Below, in pieces: positions 8,701 through 15,173 of a stretch of DNA of 64,000 nucleotides. A program made the position numbers and the translations under genes. Location of the stretch: positions 1 to 64,000 of the forward strand of contig JAFGDV010000012.1 of NCBI GenBank assembly GCA_016931955.1. Reading direction: 5' to 3'. Every line of letters starts with the position of its first letter. Positions within the stretch are counted from its first letter, which is position 1. The notes under the pieces are model-generated. The model was not told where the DNA came from and made no database searches. It worked only from the letters and a program-made list of their open reading frames with translations. Source of the DNA: Candidatus Altarchaeota archaeon (lineage in GTDB: Archaea > Altiarchaeota > Altiarchaeia > IMC4 > QMZM01).

Positions 8701-10001
8701 GTGTCTCCTGTGATTTACTCTATGAGAACAGGACCCATGTTTCCCTGATCACTGAGTTGGAGGGCTTCATCTCTTCCCTCAGCTTTGACTCCGACGGCTC
8801 CCATGTTGTGGTGGCTTCGAACGGCCTTGAGGGTTACGTCAGTTTACTGGAGAACGGCATCCTCATGTGGACTCAACGGATCCCTTCCGCTCTCACGGAT
8901 GTCCGATTCCTTGACGGGGACCGCTTTGTCTCCCCTTATCCTGGAGCTGACGTCTACCTGTTGGACTTGAATGGCGTGAACCGTATGCCCTCGTTCATGG
9001 ATAAGGCAGCAACTGCTGGAATCGTCTGCGGCGTCTCCCGCGGCTCTGAGGTCTTTTTTGTGTTCAACCGCTCCCAGAATCGTTGGATTTATAGCGTCGA
9101 CTCCCAAATCCGTAGGTTCTCGTTCACCGATAACTGTTCTCACCGCGTCGAGGGCTATAGGTTGAGTGAGAACTTCTCCAGTGTCCGGCTTTTCGAGGGC
9201 AAGAACAGGCTGTGGGATCATTCTGTAAGAGATGACGTCTACAGCGTCGACGTCTCATATAATGGCAGCTTTGTCGCCGTCGGCGCCGGCGGCAGGCATA
9301 TTACCGATGACAACTTCATCTATTTCTTCGACAGAGGCGGGAGGCTTCTCTGGAAGCGTTTAGTGGACTGGAACATCTATTCATTGTCTTTATCGGATGA
9401 TGGCGGCTTTGTCCTGGCTGGCTCTCGCAGCGGCGTCGTCTATTTATTCAACGGAAGCGGCAGCCTCCTCTGGTCTTACGAATCGGGTAGCAGCGTCCTG
9501 GACCTTGAATTGTCTTCTGACGGAAAACAGGGGGTCTTCGGTACCTCCTCTGGCCGTCTCTACTATGTGTCTAATCCCTTAGTCAACTGCAGTGACGGCA
9601 TATTGAACATGGGTGAATCCGACGTCGACTGCGGAGGGCCTTGTCCGCCTTGCCGGGTTGGTATGTGGTGTCGCAGCAGGTCTGACTGTCTCTCGGGTTT
9701 CTGCCTTAACGGCTTGTGCAGGACTCCTACCTGCGATGATGGGGTCCGGAATCAAGGCGAGCAGTGGATAGACTGTGGAGGGCCTTGTCTTCCCTGTAAG
9801 CCGAGGTGTTTCCGCGACAGCGACTGCGGCAGGGACTTCGTCAGCGAACCCTACTGTTTCGGCGAATTCGTCTTAGAGGATGATGTCTCTTTTTCCTGCG
9901 TTGACCCTGGCGTCGTGGAGTCTTACTGTGACGTCTACAATGAGACCCGCCTTGTGGAGGCCTGCGTCGATTCAGTATGCATCGATGGGAGGTGTGTTTG
10001 A
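5730..10001 (+). CDS. Giant surface protein: N-terminal ectodomain, central TM hairpin, cysteine-rich repeats, beta-propeller
   Basis: 1423 aa. Residues 1-19 are a signal peptide (core LSLILILLSASANA). The N-terminal region begins with a W/RIPV pattern like DUF2341 lectin-like domains. It is followed near residues 490-560 by an NEW3/CARDB-like segment and near 570-655 by a carboxypeptidase-regulatory-like beta domain. Two transmembrane helices lie at about 657-678 and 689-710, so both halves should face outside. Residues 829-1000 and 1285-1363 hold seven units of the form CxDGxxNxGE plus DCGGPCxxC, interspersed with three DCLSGFC modules. A quinoprotein/WD-like propeller lies between (about 1005-1283). 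The many N-x-S/T sequons suit glycosylation by the adjacent glycan genes. It probably serves in the envelope or in adhesion; the actual ligand is unknown. Confidence 0.8.
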   Translation: MNKANLSLILILLSASANAALWYDSDTSDSFYWNSRIPVILNESLGVDRIKEPVIVSLTGLNYSSLRVVDPQALPDEEKEVYGNDIPYQINGDELLFLGNVLSRRSKIYYVYFSDDPIERRFYPPQDLIMSHSRYGISVENSKALWEISERGYYFSVSRYENKDFNGSITAAQGLEWGERITSGMGWEGFPAYGGNWNCSTLDSGPIRLRINCSTNLYPYNLIRVYSFYSENAFFEVEEHLDIFDEEWSDSRLQVRNRVDALFNESCNYCFSRYVGDGSFYMAARDVVNSTGGFVFWVMGKGNFSDVGFRKQRSEDSFDYVLRASHNASGIVRFLFREGGILEARREFERFIRPLAYVKPMEYNSLSIFPIPSYDRFYDRGFVVVQAGSRQVYGTDRVDCRIGDNFFALFDDGSHGDLLALDNLWTNKVSFQVTERTPTGEYTVLCEALDRKGNSVSSSSTFPVFDHGSYHNIVFSAGDVRIRPSGSARIPVNVSNLGHFSESEISFGVDAPIGWSISLPEGFDLGINETRNVFIVLSSPSSQALGSIPLTVSTRSRDSIESSHRISVDVELFDVEFDSQISGDEVSLRFLGDDLNPVAYADVLVTHDDLTSSYVTDADGLLSFRADGAAFLEIDVIETGYKPFSIKLGLREKEVSYWFPVSAFIIILLTLFFFRLYWRMPDRDYMEDAFVIALVIGVFITLAWVGFTMRGKESFTALYFPEDSYSGNLSGDSTSFRYAVDCWEHKPTSYNLSVFLGYQLVDVDSFRLGVGDSLQVRYLEREKKINVPLSLGLPARVRLVLSGGNRSYDIHFFLRNRVLNVSNVSVNVTCVDGLLDGDESDLDCGGSCVPCSLDQDCVSHLDCLSGFCLRRACSEPTCFDGVMNQGEQMMDCGGPCLPCHCFNLVTDLDESDIDCGGSCTPCSLDQKCVSHLDCLSGFCFSGLCRTSTCDDKIWGPSELEIDCGGPCPPCPSCFDGVMNQDEIDVDCGGSCVSCDLLYENRTHVSLITELEGFISSLSFDSDGSHVVVASNGLEGYVSLLENGILMWTQRIPSALTDVRFLDGDRFVSPYPGADVYLLDLNGVNRMPSFMDKAATAGIVCGVSRGSEVFFVFNRSQNRWIYSVDSQIRRFSFTDNCSHRVEGYRLSENFSSVRLFEGKNRLWDHSVRDDVYSVDVSYNGSFVAVGAGGRHITDDNFIYFFDRGGRLLWKRLVDWNIYSLSLSDDGGFVLAGSRSGVVYLFNGSGSLLWSYESGSSVLDLELSSDGKQGVFGTSSGRLYYVSNPLVNCSDGILNMGESDVDCGGPCPPCRVGMWCRSRSDCLSGFCLNGLCRTPTCDDGVRNQGEQWIDCGGPCLPCKPRCFRDSDCGRDFVSEPYCFGEFVLEDDVSFSCVDPGVVESYCDVYNETRLVEACVDSVCIDGRCV
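8241..8545 (+). repeat. Internal tandem duplication of cysteine-rich module
   Basis: Bases 8241-8332 and 8454-8545 are close copies of about 92 nt, encoding DESDLDCGGSC...DCLSGFC and DESDIDCGGSC...DCLSGFC. The DNA similarity, higher than protein-level conservation needs, suggests recent expansion of the cysteine-rich stalk by unequal recombination. Confidence 0.8.
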
Positions 10002-10456
10002 TGGATAGCCTCTACCATTTCGTCTTTGCCTTGGTCGGCGGCTATGTCCTTGTCAAGGGCTTGAATGTCCGGTATAGTTTTCCTTTCCTCGTTGTTCTGG
10101 CTTTTCTCTCTACCTTAATAGATGTTGACCATCTATGGCAATCCCAGATCTTCCATAATCTTTTTGTCCTCGTCCCAGTCTTATTTGTTTTCTTCGTCTC
10201 TTTTTTGTTCAAGCATCGGGGCATCAAACTCTATTCCCTGGTCTTGTTTGTCATGGTCTTCGGCCACTTGTTGGCTGATATGACCTTCGGCATCGGCATT
10301 CCCCTATTTTATCCTCTTAGTGATTCCATGCATCGTTTTCCTTCTTTTGTCATGGAGCCTAACTTTGTCTCTTCTTTTGGTATTGCCTTGTCTCTGTATT
10401 TTGGCTTTATCGCTGTTCTGGTGTTTTCTTACAGGGTGAGAAGATATTTTAACTGA
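10001..10456 (+). CDS. YdjM-like (DUF457) membrane-bound metal-dependent hydrolase family protein
   Basis: 151 aa with about four hydrophobic helices. Conserved polar motifs sit at helix ends: SLYHFVFA near the start, LIDVDHLW (about residues 36-43), FHNLF, and GHLLADMTFGIG (about 87-98). The spaced His and Asp residues within membrane helices are typical of the YdjM/DUF457 family, whose members are predicted metal-dependent hydrolases. I took the ATG at 10001, which overlaps the TGA of the surface-protein gene by one base and follows a strong GGAGGTG ribosome site. An upstream in-frame start would be buried in the previous gene. Tight coupling suggests work on the same envelope protein or its lipid partner; the substrate is unknown. 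Confidence 0.75.
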   Translation: MDSLYHFVFALVGGYVLVKGLNVRYSFPFLVVLAFLSTLIDVDHLWQSQIFHNLFVLVPVLFVFFVSFLFKHRGIKLYSLVLFVMVFGHLLADMTFGIGIPLFYPLSDSMHRFPSFVMEPNFVSSFGIALSLYFGFIAVLVFSYRVRRYFN

Positions 10457-10568
10457 TTTATCCTAGATTTTCTTGTATTTTGTCCCACTTTTTTGGTTTT
10501 TAAATATAAAATGTAATATATTTAAGTCCTATTCTAACCTATGTTGTTGGAAGTGGGGGTGATTGATT

Positions 10569-11453
10569 ATGAAAAAAATCTTAAGCATTGTTTTCAGTAT
10601 CTTTATGTTGACTGTATATGCTTCGGCGTATACCATCGACGGTGACTTGTCTGACTGGGGCGTGACCCCATTCTCTGACTGGATACCTGGCAGCGACACA
10701 TGTGACTGGATCGTTGAAGACAACATCGACCCAGCCCGCACGGGCGATCCTGCCTACCCTGACTGGACGGGTTATTCTGCTACTGGCGTGCATATTCAGG
10801 GGACTGGTAGTTCATCTTCTACGTACAGTGAACCTGTGCTTAATCTTGTGGATTCTTGGTCAGCGGCTCATGGGGGCCATTATCTGCAGCCTGCTGGCGG
10901 CGAACACTACGACATCGAGGCCTTGTACTTTGACGATGACGCCTTTTACGCATATTTCGCCATTGTGACTTCTATGGATTCTAGCGGCTACACTGACCAG
11001 TATGGTAGGCACTGTGATCCAGGCGACTTGGCTCTTGACTTGGACAATAATGGAGTCTACGAGTACGGCATCTACTTGTACGGAGCAAACCAGGGCAAGA
11101 TCTGCCTTAATCCTACTTGGTCTACTCCAGGTAGTTTTCCGTCGAGTTACCCTGACGGCATAGCGAGCTGCAACAACCACGTCGGTAATGCCACTGTTGT
11201 GTATACAAGTGCTGGTGTCTCTGATAATTCAGTCAGCAACTACATAGTAGAGGTCCGAGCGCCTAAGACTGCCTTGGGTGAACCCATATATGGGCAGATC
11301 AGTGACCTGCATATCACGATGACATGCGGCAACGACATCATCGAGCTCTTAGAGTATACGTGGAATTTCCAGGTGCCTGAGTCCGCGGTCGCCGTGGCCT
11401 TGGTTTCTCTCTTGATTCCGGGCTTGATCTACGTTGCCAGAAAGAGGGAATAA
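10569..11453 (+). CDS. Secreted surface protein with CBM9-like domain and VPE-type archaeosortase tail
   Basis: 294 aa. A signal peptide (residues 1-20, ending SAYT) is followed directly by IDGDLSDWGV, the opening of CBM9/DOMON-like beta-sandwich domains. Several acidic D-x-D clusters (YFDDDAF, LDLDNNGVYEYG) suggest calcium or sugar binding. The C-terminus is VPES, then a hydrophobic helix containing PGLIYVA, then RKRE, which is a tripartite archaeosortase sorting signal. The same signal ends the protein at 25902-26477, and the archaeosortase is at 27556. The ATG at 10569 sits 7 nt after a GGGGGTGAT ribosome site; a TTG at 10563 is the alternative. It is separated from the gene upstream by about 110 bp and may have its own promoter. 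Confidence 0.8.
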   Translation: MKKILSIVFSIFMLTVYASAYTIDGDLSDWGVTPFSDWIPGSDTCDWIVEDNIDPARTGDPAYPDWTGYSATGVHIQGTGSSSSTYSEPVLNLVDSWSAAHGGHYLQPAGGEHYDIEALYFDDDAFYAYFAIVTSMDSSGYTDQYGRHCDPGDLALDLDNNGVYEYGIYLYGANQGKICLNPTWSTPGSFPSSYPDGIASCNNHVGNATVVYTSAGVSDNSVSNYIVEVRAPKTALGEPIYGQISDLHITMTCGNDIIELLEYTWNFQVPESAVAVALVSLLIPGLIYVARKRE

Positions 11454-11498
11454 ATCCCCTCTATTCCTTTTTTATTCTATTCTTCAGTTTATGTTTGT

Positions 11499-11533
11499 TT
11501 TTTCCTTCTATTTCTCGGAGCCAGTCGTCTATT
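11499..11533 (-). repeat. Tail copy A: shortest 3'-end fragment of the 696-aa surface gene
   Basis: In the minus-strand sense it encodes a fragment ending DWLREIEGK, matching the C-terminus of the protein encoded at 15514-17604. It has lost the original stop codon and reads on into unrelated sequence. It is the farthest and most eroded of five copies and lies just before the HicBA operon. Confidence 0.75.
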
Positions 11534-11615
11534 AATTTGATGGTTTATAAGGTGACTTGAGGATATCCAGAGATTGGAGGTGTCTCCGTAAACCGTTTTC
11601 TTTAAGCCTCAAAGA

Positions 11616-11640
11616 TTTAAGCAGCAAATACTGAGTATTA
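11616..11640 (+). promoter_or_regulatory. hicBA promoter and operator
   Basis: A TTTAA element at 11616-11620 lies about 28 bp before the hicB ATG. Between it and the start is a perfect palindrome, AATACT-G-AGTATT (11627-11639). HicB-type antitoxins usually autoregulate at such sites. The binding is inferred. Confidence 0.55.
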
Positions 11641-11645
11641 ATGAG

Positions 11646-11888
11646 ATGAAAAAGAGGATTATGGGTAAAATATTCGAATTTCCGGTGATAATAGAGAGGG
11701 ATGAATGCGGATATTTCGCGTCATGTCCCCTGCTGCAGGGTTGCTATACGCAGGGAGAAACTTATGAGGAGGTTCTTGAGAATTTGAAGGACGCAATGAG
11801 GCTTCATATAAGAGACCGATTGGAGGCGAAAGAGGAGATCCCTTCTGTGCAGAACATTGCATTAACAACCGTAAGGGTTAGAGCATGA
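11646..11888 (+). CDS. hicB: HicB-family antitoxin
   Basis: 80 aa. The partial RNase-H-like fold of HicB is recognisable from FPVIIERDECGYFASCPLLQGCYTQGETYEEVLENLKDAMRL (given here by its key motifs FPVIIE, GYFASCP, GCYTQGET and EEVLENLKDAM). It neutralises the HicA mRNA interferase encoded immediately downstream, with a 4-bp overlap. It is shorter than HicB versions that carry a C-terminal ribbon-helix-helix domain, so DNA binding would have to come from the short basic end. An internal ATG at 11661 (MGKIFEF) is the alternative start. Confidence 0.88.
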   Translation: MKKRIMGKIFEFPVIIERDECGYFASCPLLQGCYTQGETYEEVLENLKDAMRLHIRDRLEAKEEIPSVQNIALTTVRVRA

Positions 11889-12115
11889 CTGGAAGGCTTC
11901 CGAGGTTGGATGTTAGGCGGGTAAGCAAGGTTCTTAAAAAACTTGGTTTCACGGTGGCTAGACAATCTGGCAGCCATATGATATTCAAAAATTCTGAGGG
12001 TAAGAGGATAACTCTCCCATATCATTCAAAGAGGATACTGCATCCGAAACTTTTAAAAAGCGTTCTGAAGGATGCTGGAGTATCCATTGAAGAATTCAAA
12101 AGGTTGCTTGGATAG
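11885..12115 (+). CDS. hicA: HicA-family mRNA interferase toxin
   Basis: 76 aa with the double-stranded-RNA-binding-like HicA fold: RVSKVLKKLGFTVARQSGSH, then MIFKN, then ITLPYHSKRILHPKLLKSVLKDAGVS. The catalytic histidine is in GSH (about residue 31). It cleaves mRNA when released from HicB. Its ATG overlaps the hicB stop. It is the first module on the far side of the tail array and is on the plus strand, opposite to the HEPN/NTase pair that follows. Confidence 0.9.
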   Translation: MTGRLPRLDVRRVSKVLKKLGFTVARQSGSHMIFKNSEGKRITLPYHSKRILHPKLLKSVLKDAGVSIEEFKRLLG

Positions 12116-12125
12116 ACTTCATCCC

Positions 12126-12614
12126 TTATTTTTTCCCTTCTATTGTTATTTTTTTCTCTAATTTGTTTCTTATTTCGTTTATTTTGTTTTCATCGAGTTT
12201 TTGTAGTGTGTATTTGCATTTAACGAGGAATTCTGGTGCTTTTTCAGTCATTTCATTATATTGTTCGTCTGGTATGTTCCTGTTTACATAGTATTGTGCG
12301 TCTATTCTTGCCTTTAGTGAATCCTTTAGGAAATCGATTTCTTCTTTTTTGAAGAACTCTTTGAGGTATTGTTTTGCGAATTCCACTGTGCATGAGTGTA
12401 TTTCGCATTTTATCCCTATTCTGACGAGAATTGAGTACAATGAAAAGTACATTGTATAGTAGGCGGTTGCTATCTCCCAGTCTTTTATTACATTGATTCT
12501 CATTGATTGGAGTGATTCTTCTGCTTTTTTTGTATATGCTTCTGCAAGGTTTGGGTTTGGTTCGACTAGGCTTATCCCTTCTTTCTTTTTCAGGCACCAG
12601 TTGATTTTATCCAT
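12126..12614 (-). CDS. HEPN-domain protein, putative toxin of NTase/HEPN pair
   Basis: 162 aa, all helical. A tetratricopeptide-like helix pair (LAEAYTKKAEESLQSMR, then DWEIATAYYTMYFSLYSIL) is typical of HEPN domains of the PF05168 group. A basic C-terminus follows. HEPN proteins paired with minimal nucleotidyltransferases are usually RNases or RNA-binding toxins. Its start overlaps the end of the HTH-nucleotidyltransferase gene by 8 bp. No clear Rx4-6H motif was seen, so RNase activity is uncertain. Confidence 0.75.
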   Translation of the reverse strand: MDKINWCLKKKEGISLVEPNPNLAEAYTKKAEESLQSMRINVIKDWEIATAYYTMYFSLYSILVRIGIKCEIHSCTVEFAKQYLKEFFKKEEIDFLKDSLKARIDAQYYVNRNIPDEQYNEMTEKAPEFLVKCKYTLQKLDENKINEIRNKLEKKITIEGKK

Positions 12615-13197
12615 TTTTCAGGACTGTTCTTATGAATTCTTCTGTGTTTGAGAAGACTATGTGGTTGTCTAGTACCTCTTTTATGAGGATGTCATTCCAC
12701 ATGTTTTCTTGGAATATTTTTTTGGGATAGTTTTTGATGCTTGTTTCGATCCCGTACAGGCTGGATGCTTTTTTGGTTTCTTCTTTGTCGTAGTCTCCTG
12801 CAATGAATATGTCTAGGTCTGAGTTTTTTTCTTCGATGCCTTTTGCGTAGCTTCCGAATATTATGCCTATTCCATTGATTGAGGGGGTTATCTTTGTTAG
12901 TAGTTCTCTGATCATTGGTTTGTCTTTGAGGAAGGTTATTTTTTTGTATTGTTCGGTGAATATTAGATAGTCTTTTGCGGTTTCTGTTTTCTTTATTTTG
13001 TATGTTTTTATTTTACCTTTTGTTTTTGATTCTAGGACTGTTTTTTTTTCTAAGTCTCCCAGGATTAGTTGGGCTGTTCTTGGGCTTATCTCCAGGAGCT
13101 TCTGTACTTCTCTTATGTAGTGGTCTTTGTTGAAGCCTTTCGTGTATAAAGCCAATACTTGCAGGTGGTTTTCGGTTATGTTTATTTTTTTATACAT
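12607..13197 (-). CDS. HTH-nucleotidyltransferase fusion, antitoxin of NTase/HEPN pair
   Basis: 196 aa. Residues 1-70 form a winged helix-turn-helix (YIREVQKLLEISPRTAQLILGDLEK region). Residues 95-190 form a polymerase-beta-like minimal nucleotidyltransferase with GSYAKGIEEKNSDLDIF, the GSx10DxD metal-binding motif. The DNA-binding part suggests autoregulation, and the catalytic part may modify the HEPN partner downstream. The promoter is clear: TATTTAAA at 13221-13228 lies about 26 bp upstream of the ATG, so the transcript is probably leaderless. Confidence 0.8.
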   Translation of the reverse strand: MYKKINITENHLQVLALYTKGFNKDHYIREVQKLLEISPRTAQLILGDLEKKTVLESKTKGKIKTYKIKKTETAKDYLIFTEQYKKITFLKDKPMIRELLTKITPSINGIGIIFGSYAKGIEEKNSDLDIFIAGDYDKEETKKASSLYGIETSIKNYPKKIFQENMWNDILIKEVLDNHIVFSNTEEFIRTVLKNG

Positions 13198-13230
13198 ATG
13201 TATTATTTAGAATACAATCGTATTTAAACC

Positions 13231-13285
13231 CTAAGTTTTCTTTTTTCCTTCTATTTCTCGGAGCCAGTCGTCTATTGTTCTTTCA
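13231..13285 (-). repeat. Tail copy B of the 696-aa surface gene
   Basis: Encodes ERTIDDWLREIEGKKKT plus a TAG stop in the minus sense, matching EKTIDDWLKEIDGKKKT at the end of the protein at 15514-17604. It lies between the HTH-NTase/HEPN pair and the broken HepT gene and has no upstream reading frame of its own. Confidence 0.85.
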
Positions 13286-13298
13286 GAGGGTTTTATGC

Positions 13299-13643
13299 TC
13301 AGAAATCGATCTCTTTTATGGTTTGTTGTAGTAGTGGTTTGATTTTCGGCATTCTTTCTTTGATGGTTTCCCAGATAAGTTTATAGTCTACTCCAGAGTA
13401 GAAATGTATTAGTCTGTCTCTCATGCCGGCCATTTCTTTCCATGGGATTTCGGGGTGTTTTCACCGTATTTCTTCGGGGATGTGTTTTGTTGCCTCTCCT
13501 ATGATTTCTAGCTTCCTCACTACGGCGCTTGCGGTTTTGTCGTCTTCTCTGAATTTTTCGAAGTCTGATTTACCTACGAATTCTTCGATTTTTTCCACTG
13601 CCTCCAGTATGTCTTTCAAGTAGATCATATGGTCTCTTTTCAT
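13299..13643 (-). pseudogene. HepT (HEPN, DUF86) toxin gene interrupted by an in-frame TGA
   Basis: The frame from 13643 encodes a DUF86/HepT protein but meets TGA at 13461-13463 after ATKHIPEEIR. Beyond the stop the same frame continues intact (KHPEIPWKEMAGMRDRLIHFYSGVDY) to a second stop at 13299, giving 114 codons, the normal HepT length. The catalytic Rx4HxY region (RDRLIHFY) lies after the stop, so the truncated 60-aa product would lack the RNase site. One base change would restore it. The partner MntA gene upstream is intact, with a 4-bp overlap. TGA is an ordinary stop elsewhere in the window, for example at 9999-10001. Confidence 0.85.
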
Positions 13644-13933
13644 ATGGGAGTCGCCTCTTTTAATATGCTTTCCTTGAGTTCTTTTCTCAGCGCTCTTCTT
13701 GGTATGATGTCGACTTTTGTGTTTAGTTTTTCTTCGAGGAATAGTGCGAGCCCTGTCAGGTCTATGAGGTCGGCGTCTTCTTTGAAGTCTACTAGTAGGT
13801 CTATGTCGCTTTCTTTTTTGGTCTCGTTTCGGACGTAGGAGCCGAATACTTCTATCTTTTTTATCTTGTATTTCTTGTATAGTTCTGTTTTGTATTCTTT
13901 TAGGGTGTTTTTTATCTCATCAAGTGGTTTCAT
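13640..13933 (-). CDS. MntA-like minimal nucleotidyltransferase antitoxin
   Basis: 97 aa. GSYVRNETKKESDIDLL is the GSx10DxD nucleotidyltransferase motif, followed by VDFKEDADLIDLTGL. In characterised MntA/HepT pairs, MntA adds AMP to a tyrosine near the HepT active site. A TATA-like TTTAATA at 13956-13963 lies about 26 bp upstream. It is oriented opposite to the two MntA/HepT cassettes that follow. Because its HepT partner carries a nonsense mutation, this antitoxin may now be free of selection for detoxification. Confidence 0.85.
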   Translation of the reverse strand: MKPLDEIKNTLKEYKTELYKKYKIKKIEVFGSYVRNETKKESDIDLLVDFKEDADLIDLTGLALFLEEKLNTKVDIIPRRALRKELKESILKEATPI

Positions 13934-13965
13934 ATCATTATATCTTTGATTTTTTTGTATTAAAC

Positions 13966-14046
13966 CTAGGTCTTTCCTTCTATTTCTCGGAGCCAGTCGT
14001 CTATTGTCTTCTCTACTTCCGCCAGTTTGTGGTGTTCCTGCAGCGG
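13966..14046 (-). repeat. Tail copy C of the 696-aa surface gene
   Basis: In the minus sense it encodes PLQEHHKLAEVEK, then TIDDWLREIEGKT and a stop. Compared with the native tail it has lost two lysine codons. It starts at a CCTAGG palindrome, as copies D and E do, and continues directly into the promoter of the first MntA/HepT cassette. Confidence 0.9.
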
Positions 14047-14091
14047 TTTTATATCCACCAAAAAGAAATAGTTAATTTGGTAGGTGTTTTG
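14042..14091 (+). promoter_or_regulatory. Cassette 1 promoter
   Basis: TTTTATAT at 14047-14054 is a TATA-like element, and GGTAGGTG at 14079-14086 is a ribosome site before the ATG at 14092. From about 13978 to 14077 the DNA is nearly identical to the stretch before cassette 2. Confidence 0.6.
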
Positions 14092-14394
14092 ATGGAAAAA
14101 ATCAAAGTAAACGATAGGTTGGTGAATTTTAAGAGGAAGGTTATTCCCGTCCTTAAGCGAAACGGTGTGGTGAGGGCGGGGGTGTTCGGCTCATTTGCTC
14201 GTGGGGAGGCTAAGAAGGGTAGTGACGTTGATATCCTGATTGAAATAAGGGGTAGGAAGAGCCTTTTTGATCTTGCGAGGTTGGAGATTGAGTTAGAGAA
14301 AAGGGTGGGACAGAAGGTGGATGTGGTTGAATATTCAACAGTTCATCCTCTGCTGAAGGATAGGATCTTGAAAGAGGAAGTGCAGGTACTATGA
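14092..14394 (+). CDS. MntA-like nucleotidyltransferase antitoxin, cassette 1
   Basis: 100 aa from the ATG at 14092 (MEKIKVND). The reading frame is open further upstream, but that part is the antisense of tail copy C and has no start signal. GSFARGEAKKGSDVDIL carries the GSx10DxD motif, followed by the third acidic residue region KVDVVEYST. It is predicted to AMPylate and silence the HepT encoded immediately downstream, with a 4-bp ATGA overlap. It is roughly half identical by eye to the MntA of cassette 2, although the DNA flanking both cassettes is nearly identical. Confidence 0.88.
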   Translation: MEKIKVNDRLVNFKRKVIPVLKRNGVVRAGVFGSFARGEAKKGSDVDILIEIRGRKSLFDLARLEIELEKRVGQKVDVVEYSTVHPLLKDRILKEEVQVL

Positions 14395-14738
14395 AAAAGG
14401 ATGTGCGTGTGTTTCTGTTGGATATCCTGGAGTGTATTGAGAAGATTGAGGAATACACTGGTGACATAAGCAAGGAGGAATTTCTTGGGGAGACATGGAT
14501 TCAGGATGCAGTGCTCAGACGAGTGGAGGTCATCGGTGAAGCTGCGAAGAATATACCTGATAGTTTCAAGAAGACTCATCCGGGTTTGCCTTGGAGTGAG
14601 ATGGCTAGGACGAGGGATAGGCTTATCCATGGATATTTTGGTGTTAATCTTGAGCGTGTTTGGGTTATTGTGAAGGATGATCTCCCTGACTTGAAGAAGA
14701 AGATCAAGAAGATCCAAGAGGATCTGGAAACATCCTAG
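14391..14738 (+). CDS. HepT-like HEPN ribonuclease toxin (DUF86), cassette 1
   Basis: 115 aa. The DUF86 signature is EVIGEAAKNIPDSFKKTHP, then GLPWSEMARTRDRLIHGYFGVN, which includes the Rx4HxY catalytic and AMPylation motif (RDRLIHGY). It is predicted to be an RNase toxin held inactive by MntA-mediated AMPylation of the motif tyrosine. The last 60 nt (from 14679) are almost identical to those of cassette 2, giving the shared end KKIQEDLETS. The stop codon lies inside a CCTAGG palindrome shared with the converging stop of tail copy D. Confidence 0.9.
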   Translation: MKKDVRVFLLDILECIEKIEEYTGDISKEEFLGETWIQDAVLRRVEVIGEAAKNIPDSFKKTHPGLPWSEMARTRDRLIHGYFGVNLERVWVIVKDDLPDLKKKIKKIQEDLETS

Positions 14739-14822
14739 GTCTTCTTTTTTCCGTCTATTTCTCGGAGCCAGTCGTCTATTGTCTTCTCTACTTCCGCCAG
14801 TTTGTGGTGTTCCTGCGGCGGT
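14735..14822 (-). repeat. Tail copy D of the 696-aa surface gene
   Basis: Minus-sense fragment encoding PPQEHHKLAEVEK, then TIDDWLREIDGKKKT and a stop. It is the longest and best-preserved of the displaced copies. Its stop codon overlaps the HepT stop of cassette 1 within CCTAGG. Confidence 0.92.
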
Positions 14823-14864
14823 TTTATATCCACCAAAAAGAAATAGTTAATTGTAGATGTTGTG
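14818..14864 (+). promoter_or_regulatory. Cassette 2 promoter
   Basis: TTTTATAT at 14822-14829 and the following 24 bp match the cassette 1 promoter, then the sequence diverges just before the start codon. The TATA-like element lies 36-43 bp upstream of the ATG at 14865. Confidence 0.55.
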
Positions 14865-15173
14865 ATGGAAAAGGTTGTGCTACGTGATAAGCGTTTAATG
14901 GATTTGGGGAGGAGGATAGTTCCTGTACTTAAACGTAACAAGGTTGTGCGGGCAGGGATTTTTGGTTCGTTCGCGAGGGGGGACTTCAAGAGGGGTAGTG
15001 ATATCGATATCTTGATCGAGGTGAAGGCGAAGAAATTTAGTTTATTTGATTTGGTTGGGCTTGAATTGGAATTGAAGAAGGTGTTGGGGAGAGATGTGGA
15101 TTTGTTGACGTATAATGGGATTAATCCTCTCTTGAGGGATAGGATCTTGGGGGAGGAGGTAAGGATAATATGA
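14865..15173 (+). CDS. MntA-like nucleotidyltransferase antitoxin, cassette 2
   Basis: 102 aa. GSFARGDFKRGSDIDIL is the GSx10DxD motif and DVDLLTYNGINPLL the third-acid region. A GTG at 14862 directly precedes the ATG, so the start is one of the two. It overlaps the HepT gene by 4 bp. It is a paralogue of the cassette 1 gene but clearly older in divergence than the shared flanks. Confidence 0.88.
   Translation: MEKVVLRDKRLMDLGRRIVPVLKRNKVVRAGIFGSFARGDFKRGSDIDILIEVKAKKFSLFDLVGLELELKKVLGRDVDLLTYNGINPLLRDRILGEEVRII

Noticed and set aside
13461-13463. TGA in HepT read as selenocysteine or another amino acid
   Set aside because: No nearby selenocysteine element was seen, the position is not a catalytic site in HepT, and TGA ends other genes here. 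A nonsense mutation is simpler.
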